The position numbers were made by a program, and so were the translations under genes. Shown piece after piece: positions 1 to 10,319 of a stretch of 64,000 nt of DNA (positions are counted from its first letter, which is position 1; every line of letters begins with the position of its first letter). Source of the stretch: Pycnopodia helianthoides (lineage: Eukaryota > Echinodermata > Asteroidea > Forcipulatida > Asteriidae); assembly GCA_032158295.1 (NCBI GenBank), contig CM063259.1, positions 13,797,564-13,861,563 on the forward strand, in the 5' to 3' direction. A model generated the notes under the pieces. It was not told the origin of the DNA and did not search any database. It saw only the letters and a program-made list of their open reading frames with translations.

Positions 1-3000
1 CGCAAGTCTGGATCTACACCTACCCCACCACTCTTTGACAGCAGAAACGCGCCAAAATAACTGGTCCGCCTGTTATCCTTTGTGAAGCGTGTCGAGCCTC
101 CGCGACGAGGGCGCACTCCAACTCGATCGTTGGTCGCAAGGTAAAAAACGCCACCGCCGTATCCACTGTCAGTGTCACCGCGAGACTCCTGGTCAGCACC
201 TGGTGGTCTGTATTAGCAATGGAGAAAATAACCAGTGTTATCCAAACTGCAACGTTTTATCGATATTCATTAGAATTGTACGATTTCCATGGAAAATATT
301 TCTGATCTGGATACTTCGTAGCCTTGATTGCAAGGCTGTGTTAGTATCCTTGCTCTATGGTTTTAGGCGGAGTACTTGTCTACACAGCCTTGATATCAAG
401 GCTAGATACTTCGTTGTGTTCATAACCAGTAATGGCACTAGCACAGTATGGCTGGTTCGATCTTGGACTGGTCCCCTGACTTTATACAGGCACTGGTCGT
501 ACAGCCCCAATGATTTTATTGGATAAACATGCAGTGACGTAAGTTTTTCATATCTTTGTTATGATTGGTCCGCTCCGAACTGACGTAATTTGTCAGCTAC
601 CCACTTTCGATCGTCTGCTGCATGCACGTGTGCATAATGTTGGTTTGTATAACGTTGTTTTTATTCACAATGGTGCGTTCGAGTAGCTTCCCCGGTCGAC
701 CCATGTCTCCCCGAATAGCTTTGACGTCATTCTCGGGGCTCACCCGGGTCAGCCCCAAGTGCCCTGCTTGTGGAGCGGGTCACTTGGGGCTGACCGAGGT
801 GCATTACATCACGACGAACAACTTTCTAAATGGCCACCATTTTGTTTGTAATTCAGCGGGGCACTTTCAGGAAGTTGGACACACATTTTCACTCTTTAAA
901 CAGCGGCTTTGTGGGCAGAAGTATTTTTTTATTCGAAAATGGGTAATTGTGTATCAACGTGGGCTTGTAAAATAATTTAACGTTGCAGTTTTACCTTGAG
1001 AATAATTATTTTACGATCTTTTCGTGAATCCACGGACGTAATGCACAAAATGAAAGTAGTTCCGGGTCGGCTGTCCCAAGATGTGATCTTAAAGAAAATG
1101 TTACTAACCACTTCTGTAACGTTCCTTTAAGATCACATATTTAATTGCACTTTAGTAATTACACTTACACTTGCAAAGCTCGAGATTCCAGAATAGGAAG
1201 TTCGGTAGCATCACCACAATCAGGTTTAACCACCATTTCATGGCCTGTTGGATTTCCATTTCCCGCATAGCAAATCTGGCTGTACACAAAGTAGTAGCCA
1301 GGTATCGTTATCTGTAATGTTAAACAAAGAACACTTCATTTTATTGGCCGATTGTCAAATAAAAAAGGAACTTTACGTTGTGTGTGCTAAGCCAGGTTTG
1401 GGAGAAGGCTCTATAAAGGTGTTCCCAAATCAGTACTGAGTGTTGTTATTGGCTGCTTTACTTGAAGCTCGGTTTTCTGATTTTTTTTTTTTTTTTTTTT
1501 TTGCTGACAAAAGTGAGCTTTAAAGTGTAATTTAGTATAATGTAAAAGTAGACAGGCTTTAAGCAGGCTTGAATAGCTGCCTGTAATTGAAGCATTGTAC
1601 CTCGATGAATTGGTTGTGCACAAACTTGAGGCTTCCGTGAGAGATTTCGTCAACAGTGTCATTGCTCGTATGAAACGTGAACCAGCTCTCTGAAATCAAT
1701 ACATAAGTAAAACAATATTTAAACCACAATTTTACCCGATTGATCGAATGAAAGAAGTGCACCGGTAATTAGTGATAATAATAATATAATAGTGGCTTCT
1801 TATAATAGCGCTCATATCCGTCACTCAGTGACGCTCAAGGCGCTTCAACATTCAGTATTTTCCTGCATGGTATTGTGGAGCTACGTTTTGAAGTATCCCT
1901 ATTTCTTTACATAGCACCATCTATTGGTTTACAAGGTGCTGTAGCGCAATATGTTGCCGATCAAACCAGGAACACCGGGGCAAACCCCCTTCTCTTTTCA
2001 ATAAGTACACTATGGGTTCTTTTACGTGCATTACACAACACACGGGACCTACGGCTTCACGTCCCATCTGAAGGACGCAGCAATAATGAAAGTGTCTTGC
2101 CTAAGGACACAAAGTGTCACGACCGGGACTCGAACCCACACTCTGCTGAACAGAACCACCAGAGCTTGAGTCAGGTGCTCCTATCCGCTCGGCCACGACA
2201 AGCCACAAGTATCTAGTGATGGGTAAGTACATTATACAAAAAATTGTGCGCTCGGATTCCAGACCATACCTGAGCTATTATCCAACTTGTTCAGCTGACT
2301 TCCAACAACGTGTAGTGAAGGAGGTCCATCACGGCAAAGCTGTAATTAAAGGGAAAGTATACGATTGGTAATCACTCTAAACATGTATGGCAATAAAAAA
2401 CTCACTTGGCTAGAAGTAAAGCAACTTTCGATAGTATAAAGCATTTTGAGAAATATTTCAATTCAAAATGATGTGGACATGGAAAAAGATGTCAGTTTTT
2501 ATGCCCCAAAATTTGAATCTGTCAGAAACGTTTCTCAGATTGTGTATTCCTATTAGGGATTATTCTTCATGCGTGGACATAAACCGCTCCAGATTTTTGG
2601 CGATATCTCAAAAAACGCTACCACCTTTTAAAATGGAGTTCTCACAGGTTAGTTTTTTTGTACATATAACTACATTTATATAGGATTAAAACAATCGAAC
2701 GGTTCCCAAAACCAAAGGTACACCTTGCCTTTAACACAAATGTGACAAGAGTGCTCATAGCTGTTTTTTTCAATACTTAAAACAAAAATCCATTCCATGT
2801 TTACAAGTTCATATTTCCCCAGCTTCATTCGTGTCATTTTATGATGGCAAAACCGGAACTTAAAGAGTCTCTCGTCTGATATAACTTTCATTGTTTTCCT
2901 TTCATTCCTAAAAGTATAAGTGCTTCATGAAGAAATCTTACCCCCCCCCCCTGAGAATATAATTACAAGTCATAAGTCTGCAACTTACCGTATTATAATC

Positions 3001-3387
3001 CTGGTATGAATACGAATCTGCAAAAAATAAAATAGATAACAAATATTAACAATAAATGAAATAAAATACTTTTAAAAAGGTGAGAATTAAAACTTTTCTT
3101 TTGATAAAATATAATATATATATATATATATATATATTTACGGATCCAAGTGTATTAAAAATATATACAATGCATATATACAAAAATTGCCATCACAGCA
3201 CAAACTGTCTGAGGCTACACACTGGATGAAGGAACATTGTGAACAGACTGGTTCAAACCTACCACTGAGAACCCTAGCACTTTCCTCCCCAACACGAGAT
3301 AAAAAAAACACAAATGAATGGATCATTACATTTAAAAAAAGGTGGTGTCCCCCCCCCCCAAAAAAAAAAGTAAAATAAATAAAAAAT

Positions 3388-3421
<34 letters not shown>

Positions 3422-6400
3422 ATTTTAAAAGAAAAAAAAAAAAAAAAAATCTGATTACGCTCCGGCTTTTAGGTAACAAAAAAGTGTGCAATATCAAAGT
3501 CTTCTAAGCATAAACTTACCGGCGTCATCGACATGTTGTAGCCGTCTCCGTGATCGCATTCCGGTATTCCATTTCACATTGGTATCCTACAATGAAACAA
3601 GAACATTATAATAACTGGACTCAAGTTCGATGTTTGGAAACGGTCGCCTTGCACGCAAACTCCTTGTTGTTGTATATAGAACTATTTTTTAAACAATGTT
3701 CTGTGAAATAAATTGAAAAATATAGGCTTTTAAGGCAGGGTCTACTTTTGGTAATTGTCAAAAGACTAGTATCCTCACTTGGTGTATCCCAACGTACGCA
3801 TGCAATAACAAACCTGTGACAATTTGGCTCAATTCGTCATTGAAGTTGCAAGAAAATAAGACAGAAAAACACCCCTGTTGCATAGAATTGTGTGCTTTCA
3901 GATGCCTGAGAAAGGCTTCAGCCTGAAGCCTTTCTCAGATTCAATTTTTTGTGTGAAAAATACTATGCCTAATCCTCTAAAACTATATTACATCAAAGGG
4001 GTCGCTTTTAACAATAGAGAGGTTTCGCAAGGCTACGGATACAGATACGGATACGGATACGTCAACACTTTGTGTGTTCACGTGACGCGTAACCGTGGCT
4101 TCCGTGTTTTGCATGTTCGTTGACAACGGATACGGGAGCTCATTCACGTACGTTAAAAACGGATACCGTTTTGCTGATTTTAGTTGTATTTTTGCCCTAG
4201 ATCAAAAACATTTCCCCTGGTATTGCTTTTAAAGGTGTCATTTATGACATAGATGGAAATGTTTTCATCATTTGTAAGCAAAATATGGGGAAAATACAGT
4301 ATAAACAGGAGTCTCTATTTTGCCGTGCTTACCGGAAACTTTCTTTACACACGTTTAACGTGGGGGTCCGAAAACGAACATTTAAATAAAAAATACTACC
4401 CAATCAAATTATCCAATGTAACAAGAACACACACACAATGTTTTTGGATTTATTTTGCTCGCAAAACCCATGCCAACGTGTGTCTATAGTTTGGCCCAGG
4501 CCTGACACATAACTCTATGATTGCGAAACAAAATCTGAGGCGCATCTAACGTGAACGGATACGGTTATCGTATCTGTATCTGTATCCGTATCCATACGCT
4601 TGCGAAACCTCTCTAATGTTTTATACTGTCAACAGCTCTCCAGTGCTCAAGTACGTTTTTTGTGTGTCATTAATTAACTTGTTGTGTAATTAACAAAAGT
4701 ACACACTGCCTCTAACTAATAGTTTTACACGCAAACAAATACAAGGCCATGGGCTGTACGGATACGGGACATCACAAAACTCTTCCTAACTTAGGACTAG
4801 TCCTAGGCAATGCTAAGAGATAGGACTAGTCTTAAAGGAACATTACAGAATTGGTAAGAAAAAAACTTGTAAAATATACTTTTGATCACAGATTTACATA
4901 AAACTTGCACGGTCTAATGATGATGATGGTAGAAAACATCCCTTGAAATATTTCTGTGTTAAATGCCATATTTGATGAGAAAAGAATAAATAAATTTTCC
5001 GATTGGAGTTTATCGCTCAGTGAGCGTTTTATTCATTTGTTGAACCTATATGATTTCATGCAATTGTGTAATCGGTTTTTCACTATTTTCTCGTGACCCA
5101 GATGGCCGATCGATCTCAAACTTCTACAGGTTTGTCAGTTTATGTATATGGTGGATTACATAAAGTGCTTACACTGGCAGCAACTGTTTTGTTAGCAAAA
5201 ACCAATTCTGTAATGTTCCTTTAAGTTAAGACCAGTTACCGGTCCTAACTTCAGATAAGACTAGTCTTATCTCTTTGTGAAATGGGCCCCTGATTAAGGA
5301 ATGGGTCGTCGTTTGGTTTTTGTCAACGTATTAATGCTAAATACAGCACAAAAAAATGTCACGGTACTTTCACGAGAACATAGAATCCATCAACGTTTAG
5401 CGAGGTGACAGCAGGTACCAACTGATAGCGGGTACCAACTGCAACTGTGGCTGCGAACAGAAACCAACCCTCAGAAATCTGAAAAACATTTCATGCATGA
5501 ATCGTTTCTCAGATTAAAACGTTTTTATTGATTTCTAATAAACGGGGGCATTTTAAGCGAAATTGTTTTGCGGGATGCTTACTACCATGACCTTTTTCAT
5601 ATAACAAGTCGGCTTTCGGATAGAAATTTAACACACACTACCAAAGTATGACCCTACCTTGAAAACATTCGCATGATCATTTGATTTTCACCACAACGTT
5701 CAGCACAAGCTAGGGTGCCTGACTATAACTGCTCTTTTGTATAGAATGGTGTCAGCATTAGGCCTAGGCCCCTATACATTAAATTCCTCCATTTCGAACC
5801 AAGTGCATGTTTTATAGTTAAAAGGTCTGTATACGTTTGGTAATTACTCAAAAAATGAATGGCAATAATAATTTACTCAAGGTAATAAGTACAGCAGCTT
5901 CTGATGGTAAAAGCATTTTGAGAAACATTTTCCTTGAAGTAATGTGGTTGTGGACAAAAATATCAGTTTTCATCCAACAAAATTTTGAATCTGAGAAGCG
6001 TTTCTCTCAAACGCTGCTCAGATTGTGTATTCCAATCGCAGATTAGTCTTCCTGCGTGACATAACCGCTCAAGATTTTCGGCAATATTTAAAAAAAACGC
6101 TACTACCTTTTGAAATGAAATTTTCACAAGTTACTTTTATGGTATAATCTACAACTATAATGATTGAAACGAACAGTGGGTTCCAATTACCAAACGTATA
6201 CAATCCCTTTAAGCTGGGGAAAACAAATCAAATTCATAGGACCTTTAAGGAAAATGATTGTCAGCACTCTAATACAAATGTCACTTGAAGTTCATTGGAT
6301 TTCGTCCAAGCGTAAAAGAAAACAAAACAAGAAAACCAAAACCCCTACACAAAAACAATTGGGAATCAGGTCCTAATGTATCAAGTTATTTTGGGGGAAC

Positions 6401-6979
6401 AATAACAGGCATATAATACAGTGTTTTTACTCAAACATAATTTATCTTGTTGTAAATTCTTACGCTGACCTTTTCCTACTGCTAGGCCTATACCAATTCT
6501 TCAGAAAATTGTCTCTGTCTGTCTGAAACGTCGAAACCACAATAATATTTGACGAATTCACCACATTTGCTGTACATATTTTAAGTGTAGGCTTGAAACT
6601 GGAGGATGGAAATATTCTTACTTAAAACCACCGATGTAACATAATCTGCAAAAAGAAAATCAAATGTATCTTACTTGAACACTTTCTGCATCTGCTTGTC
6701 ACTCGGCTGATGTTGACCATCGTACCAACCGTGACCTCCCATCGTTGACTTCCCACTACGAAGCCCAACAAGTTCATCGTCGAGTTGAACTACTTGTACG
6801 ACTAACCAAACAACGGCTGTGAAAGAGACTAAGTGCAGGAGAAGACTCGAGTGTATCTTTCGTTTCGCCTGCGTGTGTTTATGAGGATCTTCCCCATGTT
6901 CGTATGTTGTCGTCTCACTGGTAACCTCGTCTCGAGGCACAATATTGCCCTTGGTGTAACTGTAAGATGATGCCATCAT
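1..6979 (-). CDS. TNF-superfamily ligand (type II membrane protein), partial at C-terminus
   Basis: Predicted membrane-anchored cytokine whose trimeric TNF homology domain would bind TNF-receptor-family proteins. Exons in gene order: 6979-6675 (cytosolic tail about 45 residues, then a hydrophobic signal anchor about 46-66 with no upstream signal peptide), microexon 6645-6622, 6514-6464 (tentative), 3586-3520, 3017-2989, 2339-2270, 1689-1601, 1311-1169, 207-1. All have GT/AG borders. The last six join in consistent phase. At least one exon is still missing between 6464 and 3586, because joining those two directly gives a stop. Domain evidence: PPSLHVVGS opens the fold, ITIPGYYFVYSQICY is the typical strand C-D motif of the family, and VFYLATNDRVGV and TSYFGAFLL match the closing strands. 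The reading frame continues past FGAFLL to the window edge, so the C-terminus is incomplete. The stalk contains a basic RKRS site that resembles a furin site. The subfamily cannot be assigned from sequence alone. The start is the first of two adjacent ATGs (6979 or 6976). Confidence 0.82.
747..795. repeat. Perfect 15-bp inverted repeat (hairpin) in last TNF-ligand intron
   Basis: GGTCAGCCCCAAGTG at 747-761 is exactly reversed and complemented at 781-795, with a 19-nt GC-rich loop. It is the most GC-rich patch in that intron. It may be the core of a foldback element. No second copy was seen in the window. Confidence 0.6.
1786..2206 (-). repeat. SINE family A (tRNA-Leu-like head), copy 1
   Basis: On the minus strand the head carries a Pol III A box (GTGGCCGAGCGG) and B box (GGTTCGAGTCC, seen on the plus strand as ggactcgaaccc). 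A unique body of about 250 bp follows, ending in a GCGCCTTGAGCGTCACTGAGTGA motif and an (ATT)n tail. Other copies lie at 20172-20832, 26975-27225, 40190-40530 and 63395-63600. It sits in a TNF-ligand intron. Confidence 0.85.
2355..2720. repeat. Degenerate MITE of the growing-TIR TTAA type
   Basis: It begins AAAGGGAAAGTATACGATTGGTAAT and shares with 5818-6212 an internal block containing TTTTGAGAAA, a FESEKRFSQ-like shadow ORF and ACGCTACCACCTTTT. The two are diverged copies of one non-coding element of about 390 bp. The short ORFs across it are by-products. Confidence 0.55.
4017..4613. mobile_element. 597-bp TIR element with subterminal GGATAC repeats, TA-flanked
   Basis: The termini GAGAGGTTTCGCAAG and CTTGCGAAACCTCTC are perfect inverted repeats flanked by TA on both sides, which suggests Tc1/mariner-type targeting. 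Just inside each end are GGATAC tandem repeats in opposite orientation (4035-4060 and 4556-4594). There is no transposase ORF, so it is non-autonomous. It interrupts an older element: sequence to its left (3745-4015) and right (4616 onward) matches successive parts of the elements at 25819-26202 and 41156-41534. Confidence 0.75.
4764..5288. mobile_element. Palindromic MITE (TTTCACAAA ends) split by insertion
   Basis: The outer halves 4764-4835 and 5221-5288 match the intact 130-bp palindromic copy at 38395-38527 (CTAACTTAGGACTAGTCCTA and its reverse). The split is caused by the TTAA element at 4836-5220. Confidence 0.8.
4836..5220. mobile_element. TTAA-target MITE, family T1 copy 1
   Basis: A 385-bp element with terminal inverted repeat AGGAACATTACAGAATTGGT, flanked on both sides by TTAA. 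The uninterrupted host copy at 38451 carries a single TTAA at this point, so TTAA was duplicated on insertion, as known for piggyBac-type transposases. There is no coding capacity. Further copies lie at 9954-10315, 17626-17956 and 57837-58212. Confidence 0.85.
5340..5665. repeat. Degenerate MITE family T3 copy
   Basis: It shares the block GTGACAGC...GGTACCAACTG and an end reading ATGACCCTACCTT with 42840-43271, 16458-16975 and 49085-49483. It is truncated at its left end. Confidence 0.55.
5818..6212. mobile_element. MITE of about 395 bp with inverted ends
   Basis: The left end AAAGGTCTGTATACGTTTGGTAATTA is answered at the right by CAATTACCAAACGTATACAATCCCTTTAA. The ends resemble the TTAAAGG families. 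It is a diverged partner of 2355-2720. The inside has no coding capacity. Confidence 0.65.
6464..6514 (-). CDS. Possible stalk exon with furin-like basic site (TNF-ligand gene)
   Basis: The donor GTAAGA lies just below 6464. Two acceptors are possible (exon top at 6514 or 6522). The 6514 choice fits the phase of the upstream microexon and reads DNFLKNWYRPSSRKRSA. RKRS would suit proprotein-convertase release of a soluble ligand, as known for EDA, BAFF and APRIL. Phase then fails to match the next recognised exon at 3586, so either another exon intervenes or this call is wrong. Confidence 0.35.
6622..6645 (-). CDS. 24-nt microexon of the TNF-ligand gene (predicted)
   Basis: A strong acceptor (pyrimidine tract then TTTTTGCAG) and a strong donor (GTAAGA) enclose exactly 24 nt. 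The preceding exon ends in phase 2 and this one starts and ends in phase 2, so skipping or including it keeps the frame and adds 8 residues (about KLCYIGGF) to the stalk. Splice-site quality and phase match support it. No homology can be judged at this size. Confidence 0.5.
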   Translation of the reverse strand: MMLHRWF

Positions 6980-7079
6980 GCTTGAGAAAAGGTGTCCAGA
7001 GTGAAGTCTGCTTGGTATAATACCGCCAGCAGGATAATTCCACCAAATATATACGCCCGCGATTTGCAAACGATTGTTT

Positions 7080-8850
7080 CATTATCAGAAAATAGGTTAT
7101 TGATTGGTTACAAAAAATGGGGACATTTTCCGAGAGAGAAAGTTACTTTTCCTTGATATGAAGTAATCTCAACAGAGTTCCGTGCATTGGATGTTAGATA
7201 CTGGGAATTACCCGATTTCTGACAGAACACGTTCCAATAATCGATACTGTAACTGCTGTTATGTTGGATTGCCTCATCAGGATTGCACTCGCACAAGATA
7301 AAGCTGACAGCCAGCAATTTGTGAACATCAAACTGATCATTTTCCCCGGTTTTCAAAACTAAACTTAGAAGAGTTTATTTCGAGGGGTTATAAACTTGTT
7401 ACCTTATGTTATAATTTTTTTTCCTCCATAATTTTTAATTAAAAACTTTAGTTATTTATTTATTTATTTGTGCATTTATCTATCTATTTATTCATGTTAT
7501 TTATTTATTTATATTATTATTTATTTGTTTTTTAGTTATTTATTTTTGTTTAATTATTTTATTTCTTTAGTTAGTAATTTAAAACATTTTTTTGGGGGGG
7601 GGATGGGGGGTGGAGAGCTATTTAATGTATGGGGGGGGGGGCAAGGGTTCCTGCATCCCCTTTATGGTTACGCTTATGCTATAGTATTAGGGGACTATCA
7701 GAAATACATTACTAAACTTTTAATGACCTCTATTGGTTCAAACTTTTTATATTTCCCGAACCCTACACCGTTTGCCTCTCGACTCGTTTACGAGGCAATC
7801 TCCAGCAATGAATAGCGCGCGGGAAATAACACTCGAGCACCAGTAAAATGGCGATTTAGTTATGATCATCAGCGACTTCAATCTTGTCAATCTTTTTTCC
7901 TCTTTTTCTGTTTCTTTTTTGCTTCAAACATCCATTACCGTTCTTTAATAATCCAATCATGTTACACAAGAAACGCAAAAGTCTTACCATAATATTGAGT
8001 TTTTCAGAAAAATTGAGAAACACTGCACACGTTTTGTAAAAGAAATGACACCGTACGCAGTTTCTATTGTTTGTTGTGCAATATATTCCAATGCACCAGC
8101 TGGTTGGACTTTATAGATGCAAAACTACAATATACATAAATCGATAACATCAGTTCTATATTTGAGTTTCCTGTGCATTGGTGGTCATGCGAAGGTCCTG
8201 ACTGGTGGTGGGTACAGACAAAGGAAGGACTAGACATCACAAACAACGCAACAGTCTTTACCCAAATATTGAGTGTTTAAAAAAAAATTGAGACACTGCA
8301 CACGTTTTGTAAAGGAAATCATTCATCTATAGTTTTGTGATGTTGTGCTGATGTCGCAAACACCACCAGCATATTTCACATGGCGGCTGCTGATGGTACA
8401 GCAATGGCAGAACTGTGTTATGATATGTTATCGGTTGCCCGATAAAATAGTGACGTAGTGGCTGACAATAAAAGTTTATCCATTATTAGCATTTTCCATG
8501 TTAACATTGTGGTAGACGTTGATTATTAACGAGGTGGTGACGAAATCAGATTGCCTCAGATTGTCTTGAATTTGTTGGAAACAAAGTAACCAATAGTGGG
8601 ATGTAATTTTTTTTTTTTTCAATTGAAAGTTTGCAGAATAATGTTGAATTTGGTCACAACATCTGTTAACACGATTGAATATTTTGCTAACATTCGGCCT
8701 TCCATGCCAATCACCGCAGTTTGTTTATCAACAATAGAAATCTCTATACACTGTAGCCTCTCGTACATGGCACAACGTATCGCTATTGCAAGATGGATAG
8801 ATAGAACCAGTAGACTATAACCAACTATTTTCAAAGGAGACAACGAGTAG
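7080..8850. other. No gene recognised
   Basis: AT-rich sequence upstream of the first TNF-ligand coding exon. It holds a TTTA-rich low-complexity block (7440-7580), G runs near 7595 and 7632, and a direct repeat of about 70 bp (7976-8045 against 8250-8320). At 8625-8820 is a diverged copy of the element seen inverted at 54595-54790. The 82-residue minus ORF at 7108-7356 shows no recognisable domain. Confidence 0.6.
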
Positions 8851-8856
8851 ACTAAC

Positions 8857-9010
8857 CTGGATATCTTTCTTCCGAACTCTCAAAACTACGACTGCCGATC
8901 CGCCGTGGCCTTGACCATGGATTTCCCCATGACTTGATCGTGGAGAAAGGCTTCCTCCATGCGTTGCCTTGATTAAGTTTTGCTCAAAGTCCCATCACAA
9001 TGTCCGCCTG
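8857..9010 (-). promoter_or_regulatory. Possible 5' non-coding exon and promoter of the TNF-ligand gene
   Basis: On the minus strand a GC-rich stretch ends in ATATCCAG with a GTTAGT donor below 8857. It lies 1.9 kb upstream of the first coding exon. It contains only short ATG frames. Assignment to the TNF-ligand gene rests on position and strand alone. Confidence 0.3.
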
Positions 9011-9599
9011 TTGTCCCCCGGCGAACTGTGTACGCGCTTCTTCTGATAGCGCCCTCTTTTGAATCATCCTCCTTCAGCTCATGTTAATTTCCCATATTTA
9101 TGGGGGACAGAATCTCCGGGGGACAGATTTCCCTATGACACCTGGCAAGTGAATCCTTCTTGAATATAGCCTGCCCGATATGGGGGAGAGGGTCCCCCAA
9201 TGTTCCCATACTATAACACACTATTTTCCTCTTCTATAGAACTCCCCCCCCCAAAAAAAAAAAAACTCAAAAGAATTCCTGAGATTCCAAGCCTAGCACA
9301 CAATGAAGACAGATTAGAGGGGGGGGGGGTTACCCTCCGAAATATGCGACACTCATTGTAGAGATCCTTCCTTCGCTCCATCACTTACTGACCAAACATC
9401 CCTCTTGTCACACTTCGAGGCTCGTGAATAACACCAGATACCAACCTTTTGGTTGGCTGCCAGATGTACCATTTGATCTCGCATTTTAACCTCAAACTTT
9501 AGAGCACCAAAGGTACACACATTCAATCGTTATTACACGATTGAGTCTTTCCAATTGTAAGATGACCAGTGTAAGACAAGGACAGTGGATCAGTCTCAT

Positions 9600-9944
9600 C
9601 TAGTTCTGGCTTTGATGTGCGCTCTGTTGATGATGTCGTCCCTCAGTGGTTTCGAGTATTGTTGTGTCCAAGTTAGAATAAGTCCCAAATCGGATTAAGT
9701 TCCCCAGTCGATGATCATTAAACCACGCTAAATCGGAGACGAGGGTTGCAATCGGGGATATGTCAGGATTTGGGATGAGCTTCTACTTCAGTGGACGATC
9801 TCTAAGCGCGAGCTTGAAGGCTTCGAGAGATTTGTAAAACTGCAGTCGTGTTCTGTAAGTCTGAGTGTGAATCTCTGTCACGTCATGACTGACAGTTACC
9901 CGATCCAGTTGTCACAACATGAGCTTGGGTTTTGTTTCCGCCAT
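9600..9944 (-). pseudogene. Semi-open stretch starting ATGGCGGAAAC, unidentified
   Basis: From an ATG in good context at 9944 one frame reads about 114 codons interrupted by only two stops (a TGA after 10 codons and a TAG about 43 codons later). Translated pieces such as LQFYKSLEAFKLALRDRPLK look protein-like. No family is recognised. It could be a decayed gene, a first exon plus intron, or chance. A T1 MITE lies immediately upstream at 9954. Confidence 0.25.
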
Positions 9945-9953
9945 GACACTTAA

Positions 9954-10315
9954 AGGAACATTACAGAATTGGTTTTTGCTAACAAAACAGTTGCTGGCAG
10001 TGTAAGCACTTTATGTAATCCACCATATACATAAACTGACAAACCTGTAAAGTTTGAGATCGATCGGCCATCTGGGTCACGAGAAAATAGTGCAAAACTT
10101 ATTACAAATTTGCATGTGTTATACAATGCATGAATAAAACGCGCATGAGCGATAAACTCCAATCGGAAATTAGTTTGATTTATTTCTCATCAAATATGGC
10201 ATTTCAGACAGAAATATTTAATGTTTTCTACTATCATCATCATTGGACCGTTTAAGTTTTATGTAAATCTGTGATCAAAAGTATATTTTACAATTACCAA
10301 TTCTGTAATGTTCCT
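9954..10315. mobile_element. TTAA-target MITE, family T1 copy 2
   Basis: Both ends carry AGGAACATTACAGAATTGG or its complement, flanked by TTAA at 9950-9953 and 10316-10319. Its inside is in reverse orientation to copy 1. Confidence 0.85.
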
Positions 10316-10319
10316 TTAA

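Noticed and set aside
89..526. 145-residue plus-strand ORF
   Set aside because: Lies antisense to the last TNF-ligand exon and its intron; no domain and poor composition.
9915..9944. In-frame TGA as a selenocysteine codon
   Set aside because: A second in-frame stop follows and no SECIS-like structure or selenoprotein family is visible.
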